9,760 bases of DNA from positions 1-9,760 of the forward strand of contig JBBIJX010000059.1 in assembly GCA_037445775.1 (NCBI GenBank), in the 5' to 3' direction. Under the pieces are notes generated by a model that made no database searches, was not told where the DNA came from, and saw only the letters and a program-made list of their open reading frames with translations. Positions 5,846-9,760 of this stretch are shown piece by piece. A program made the position numbers and the translations under genes. Position 1 is the stretch's first letter. Every line of letters begins with the position of its first letter. The DNA comes from JBBUX01 sp037445775. GTDB taxonomy: Bacteria > Actinomycetota > Coriobacteriia > Anaerosomatales > PHET01.

Positions 5846-7039
5846 TCAGCCGCAGCCGCCCGGAGCCGCGCACGGCGCGGATGGCGCGCGATGCGCGGAG
5901 TCGATCGAGTGCGCGGGGATCGATCGGGCCTCGCCGGGGTGCAGGACGCACGTCGTGTCCTCGGCCAGGTAGTCGCCCTCGCGTTGCCAGGCCTTCGCAC
6001 GGCAGCCGCGACAGATGCGCGAATACTCACAGCGCTCCGGCGCGCAGATGCCCTTAGACTCTTCCTCGTCGATTCGGCACAGGGCTCTGGTCGCTTCAGC
6101 GATCGACATCTCGCGGATGTTGCCGACGACCCAGTCCTGGGCGAACTGGCAGGCCATCACGCCGCCCTCGGAGTTGATGTTCATGTGGCCCTTGCCCACG
6201 GGACAGGCACTCATGATCTTGAGGCGCTCGAGTCCCTTGCTCACGTCCACGCCGCGCGCGATGAAGCGCTCCGCGATGTAGGGGATCACCGATGGGATGG
6301 CGCCGATGTCGTACTCGAGTTTCACGTCGGGATCGAGCATGTCCTCGACGATGAAGTCGGCGAGCTTGCGCCACTCCTCCACGCTCACGCGCGTGTCGTC
6401 TTCACCCTCGCTGCGACCGGCGGTGATGAGGTCGCAGATGTAGACGAGTCCACAGTCGAGGTCTTTCGCCATCTGGATGATGTCGTAGATGTAGGGGAGC
6501 GTGTCCTTCGACAGCGCGCTCTTGAGCACGACACCGACGCCTTCGGCGCGCAACGCCTTGATGGCCTCGACGATCTTTGAGTGCGTGCCGGGCACGCGTA
6601 CCATCGCGTCATGGAACTCGGGCGGCCCGTAGACCGACGTCGCGATCCAGCGCACGTCATGCCGAGCGAGACGTGCGGCAACCTCCGGCGTGATGAATGT
6701 GCAGTTCGTCGAGATGGTGGGATTGATGCCCTGGCGGTTCACCTCGGCGAGGATGTCCCAGAAGTTCGGGCGCATCATGGGCTCGCCGCCCGATAGGAAG
6801 ATGACCGGCACACCCGCCTCACCCATGCGCCTGACCAGGTCGATCGTCTCCTCATCACTCAGCTGATCGGGTTTCGTGTGCCCGTCTGCCGCCATGTAGC
6901 AGTGGTCGCAGAGCAGGTTGCAGCGATTCGTGATGTTCCAGATGACGTCTGACGGCCTGCCGAGCTTCGCGGCGCGGAGCGCCTTGTCCTCGACCTCTGC
7001 CAAGGGGCCATCGAAGAAGAGCGAGCGAACATGGGCCAT
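5846..7039 (-). CDS. Radical SAM/SPASM domain protein (NirJ/AhbC/AhbD/PqqE-like)
   Basis: This 397-aa enzyme should use a [4Fe-4S] cluster and S-adenosylmethionine to start radical chemistry on a peptide or tetrapyrrole-type substrate. The radical SAM cluster motif is C40-x3-C44-x2-C47 in the context W-N-I-T-N-R-C-N-L-L-C-D-H-C-Y, and the SAM-binding G-G-E-P is at 84-87. The C-terminal region has SPASM-type auxiliary cluster cysteines: C279, C297, then C332-x4-C337-x5-C343-x2-C346 and C364. The W-N-x-T-x-R-C-N-L entry and S-G-G-E-P resemble the haem-pathway enzymes NirJ and AhbC/D as well as peptide-modifying PqqE-like enzymes; I cannot separate these by eye. After C364 there is an unusual Pro/Ala/Ser-rich tail ending C-A-A-P-G-G-C-G. 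The start is ATG 7039, with AGGAGG at 7047-7052 and 7-base spacing; an in-frame ATG at 7075 lacks such a site. No recognisable haem-pathway gene is adjacent. Confidence 0.9.
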   Translation of the reverse strand: MAHVRSLFFDGPLAEVEDKALRAAKLGRPSDVIWNITNRCNLLCDHCYMAADGHTKPDQLSDEETIDLVRRMGEAGVPVIFLSGGEPMMRPNFWDILAEVNRQGINPTISTNCTFITPEVAARLARHDVRWIATSVYGPPEFHDAMVRVPGTHSKIVEAIKALRAEGVGVVLKSALSKDTLPYIYDIIQMAKDLDCGLVYICDLITAGRSEGEDDTRVSVEEWRKLADFIVEDMLDPDVKLEYDIGAIPSVIPYIAERFIARGVDVSKGLERLKIMSACPVGKGHMNINSEGGVMACQFAQDWVVGNIREMSIAEATRALCRIDEEESKGICAPERCEYSRICRGCRAKAWQREGDYLAEDTTCVLHPGEARSIPAHSIDSAHRAPSAPCAAPGGCG

Positions 7040-7046
7040 GAGGATG

Positions 7047-7052
7047 CCTCCT
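7047..7052 (-). promoter_or_regulatory. Ribosome binding site of the radical SAM gene
   Basis: A perfect AGGAGG on the - strand lies 7 bases ahead of the ATG at 7039. It selects this start over the in-frame ATG at 7075, which would add 12 residues. Confidence 0.85.
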
Positions 7053-7090
7053 GCGTCGTTGCGAGCGCGCATCACGCCGCGCTCCCAGCG

Positions 7091-7129
7091 AGTCTATGCA
7101 AGTACGTTTCCCATGTAACGAAATGTAAC
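7091..7129 (-). promoter_or_regulatory. Candidate promoter with a 10-bp-spaced direct repeat ahead of the radical SAM gene
   Basis: On the - strand, the heptamer GTTACAT occurs twice, at 7123-7129 and 7113-7119, offset by exactly 10 bp (one helical turn). The downstream copy contains GTTACA (7114-7119), a 4/6 match to a -35 box. It is followed after 17 bp by TAGACT (7091-7096), a 4/6 match to a -10 box. The predicted transcript would start near 7084 and have a leader of about 45 bases. The tract is distinctly A/T-richer than its surroundings. The repeat could be an activator or repressor site. Confidence 0.45.
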
Positions 7130-7151
7130 AACTATGACCGTATTGAAGACC

Positions 7152-8228
7152 TCAGAACCTGCCGAAGTGGTTCAGGACCTGGAGTGTGCGTAGTGTGAGC
7201 CAGCGGCTCGGCTTGCCCTTCACTTCGACGTCGGCGTACATCTTGCCGTTGAGCGTGTTCTTGAGCGCCCAGCGCATCTCGCCATCGGCAGCGCCTGCGA
7301 GTGTGTCGAGCGCGTCTGAGTACTCCGGCCGGCCGATCTCGTCTGCTGTCATGAGCGATGCGAGTGCCTCGAGCATGTCCGAGTTGTAGGAGAGCGGGTA
7401 TCCCAGCCGAAGCCATCCCGGTTTCGCCTTGTAGTGGAGTGTGGGGTGTTCGGCGAGGAAGGTCTCGCGCAAGCCGTGACGTTCACCTGATGGCGCGGAC
7501 CAGACGATGTCTTGGAACTCGCGCGACTCCTCGGGCAGGCAGTGGTGGATGCGCCTGTCTCTGAGCTTTGCGATGCACTCGTCGCGCAGCGCTTCTGCTC
7601 CCCGTGGCCAAGCCTCACGGGGGACCTCGGCGAGCAGAAGCAGCAGCTTGGGCGCGAGCATGTGGCAGTAGCCGTTGAGTTGGTACTCGCCGCCGCCACG
7701 GCAGTCGAGGATGCCAATCTCGCCGAACAGGTTCGAGCAGTAGCCGAGTGCGGCGACGACGCGCTCATCACGGGCGTAGCCGAGTCGTGCGAGCGCTCTT
7801 GCGACGTTGGCGGTCAGGCACGGTATCGATGCTGCGGAGCGCCCGTTGGCGCTGAAGGAACCGTCGTCGAGCTGGCGGGAGAACGCGTACTCGACGCCTT
7901 GGCGCACGCGCGGGTCGAAGCCGTCGGCCATGAGCTCGCCCAGGAAGTGAATCTGCCAGAGCGACCCTCTGTACTTCTGGTAGTCGCGCGACGGGACGTC
8001 CCACGAGCCGTCTTCCCGCATCGCCTTAAGGATCGCCACCACCGGCGGGTAGGTGTTGCGTCGTGACCAGAGTTCGGCGGTCCGGACGTCGTCCGGTTCG
8101 CCCAGTAGCGTCCGCCGTGTGAGGACGGCGACGGCCGGATTCTCTCCGGAGAGCAGCCACTCAACGGTGGATTCGGGAACCGAATCGAGTATCGCGCCAC
8201 GCTTCGCCGTCACCTGCTGAGTCAACAA
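7152..8228 (-). CDS. Alpha/alpha-toroid protein, terpene cyclase/prenyltransferase-like repeats
   Basis: This 358-aa soluble protein looks like the (alpha/alpha)6 barrel fold shared by squalene/terpene cyclases and protein prenyltransferase beta subunits. The N-terminus has the W-L-L-x-G-x-N-P-A-V motif (24-33). Repeat-like segments follow around D-G-S-W (73-76), D-D-G-S-F (121-125) and the C-L-T-x-N-V-x-R-A-L-x-R-L-G-Y block (137-151). A conserved C-terminal block has L-G-Y-P-L-S-Y-N-S-D-M-L-E (275-287) and S-R-W-L-T-L-R-T-L-Q-V-L (341-352). There is no D-x-D-D acid motif of class II cyclases, so cyclase activity should not be assumed. Cysteines C137, C164, C176, C188 and C230 and nearby His residues could bind metal. 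The start is the TTG at 8228, 8 bases after GGGGAGG; the frame is open upstream but has no better start. Similar proteins in databases are uncharacterised. Its product's role next to the radical SAM gene is unknown. Confidence 0.78.
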   Translation of the reverse strand: MLTQQVTAKRGAILDSVPESTVEWLLSGENPAVAVLTRRTLLGEPDDVRTAELWSRRNTYPPVVAILKAMREDGSWDVPSRDYQKYRGSLWQIHFLGELMADGFDPRVRQGVEYAFSRQLDDGSFSANGRSAASIPCLTANVARALARLGYARDERVVAALGYCSNLFGEIGILDCRGGGEYQLNGYCHMLAPKLLLLLAEVPREAWPRGAEALRDECIAKLRDRRIHHCLPEESREFQDIVWSAPSGERHGLRETFLAEHPTLHYKAKPGWLRLGYPLSYNSDMLEALASLMTADEIGRPEYSDALDTLAGAADGEMRWALKNTLNGKMYADVEVKGKPSRWLTLRTLQVLNHFGRF

Positions 8229-8354
8229 CGATGCCACCTCCCCGTGAGCATGTACCCGCGCGTGAGCCCTAGCGTCGGCGCGCCGCGCGCGCCGCCGGAG
8301 GCGTTCGGGAATAGACGCTGGGTACGACCTGTCCGCGTCCACGAGGGGGATTCC
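8229..8354. other. Divergent intergenic region with GC-only hairpin
   Basis: These 126 bases separate the start codons of the toroid gene (-) and the HerA-like gene (+) and must hold both promoters unless they are leaderless. I see no convincing -35/-10 pair for either gene. A hairpin of 7 G/C pairs, CGGCGCG-CCGCG-CGCGCCG, lies at 8276-8294. GGGGAGG on the - strand (8237-8243) is the toroid gene's binding site, and GAGGGGG (8343-8349) on the + strand is that of the HerA-like gene. Confidence 0.5.
8237..8243 (-). promoter_or_regulatory. Ribosome binding site that selects a TTG start for the toroid gene
   Basis: GGGGAGG on the - strand has an 8-base spacing to TTG at 8228. A GTG in the same frame overlaps the end of this site and is therefore too close to be the start, so TTG is preferred. 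Confidence 0.65.

Positions 8355-9760
<1,406 letters not shown>

Noticed and set aside
5891..6580. Open frame on the + strand (229 codons) opposite the radical SAM gene
   Set aside because: The radical SAM and SPASM cysteines fix the - strand reading; the + frame is a shadow without motifs or ribosome binding site.

Overview
This is a GC-rich window with strong G/C preference at codon third positions, GTG and TTG starts, and clear AGGAGG-type ribosome binding sites. The gene content (a poly-glycerol-phosphate wall polymer module, a CDGSH iron-sulfur protein, a radical SAM/SPASM enzyme and a HerA/YjgR-type ATPase) suggests a high-GC, probably anaerobic Actinomycetota, with a Coriobacteriia-like lineage as my best guess. 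That placement rests on gene content and composition, not on a marker gene.

Layout. Positions 1-4470 on the + strand form one tightly packed operon. It holds the 3' end of a TagF/TagB-type CDP-glycerol glycerophosphotransferase, a TagD glycerol-3-phosphate cytidylyltransferase, a TagG-type ABC permease, a TagH-type ABC ATPase and a full-length CocE/NonD-family serine hydrolase. Junctions overlap by 4 bp (TagF/TagD), 14 bp (TagD/TagG) and probably 4 bp (TagH/hydrolase); TagG and TagH are 9 bp apart. TagD makes CDP-glycerol, the TagF-like enzyme polymerises or transfers glycerol phosphate, and TagGH exports the lipid-linked polymer. The hydrolase is the unexpected last member. After a 74-bp gap, 4545-5231 encodes a protein with two CDGSH [2Fe-2S] motifs flanking a Cys-containing middle domain.

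Three genes on the - strand occupy 5289-8228 and converge on the CDGSH gene. In transcription order they are an alpha/alpha-toroid (terpene cyclase/prenyltransferase-like) protein with a TTG start, a radical SAM/SPASM enzyme related to NirJ/AhbC/AhbD/PqqE, and an unrecognised 136-aa protein. Separate promoter-like elements lie ahead of the second and third genes: a 10-bp-spaced direct repeat of a GTTACAT heptamer, and a near-perfect 14-bp palindrome next to a TATAGA box.

From 8355 to the end, on the + strand and divergent from the toroid gene, lies the first 468 codons of a HerA-like/DUF853 (YjgR family) ATPase, which continues past the window. I see no tRNA, rRNA, CRISPR array, insertion sequence or prophage gene. 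The best candidates for something undescribed are the - strand trio, especially the 136-aa orphan, and the coupling of the CocE-type hydrolase to teichoic-acid export.
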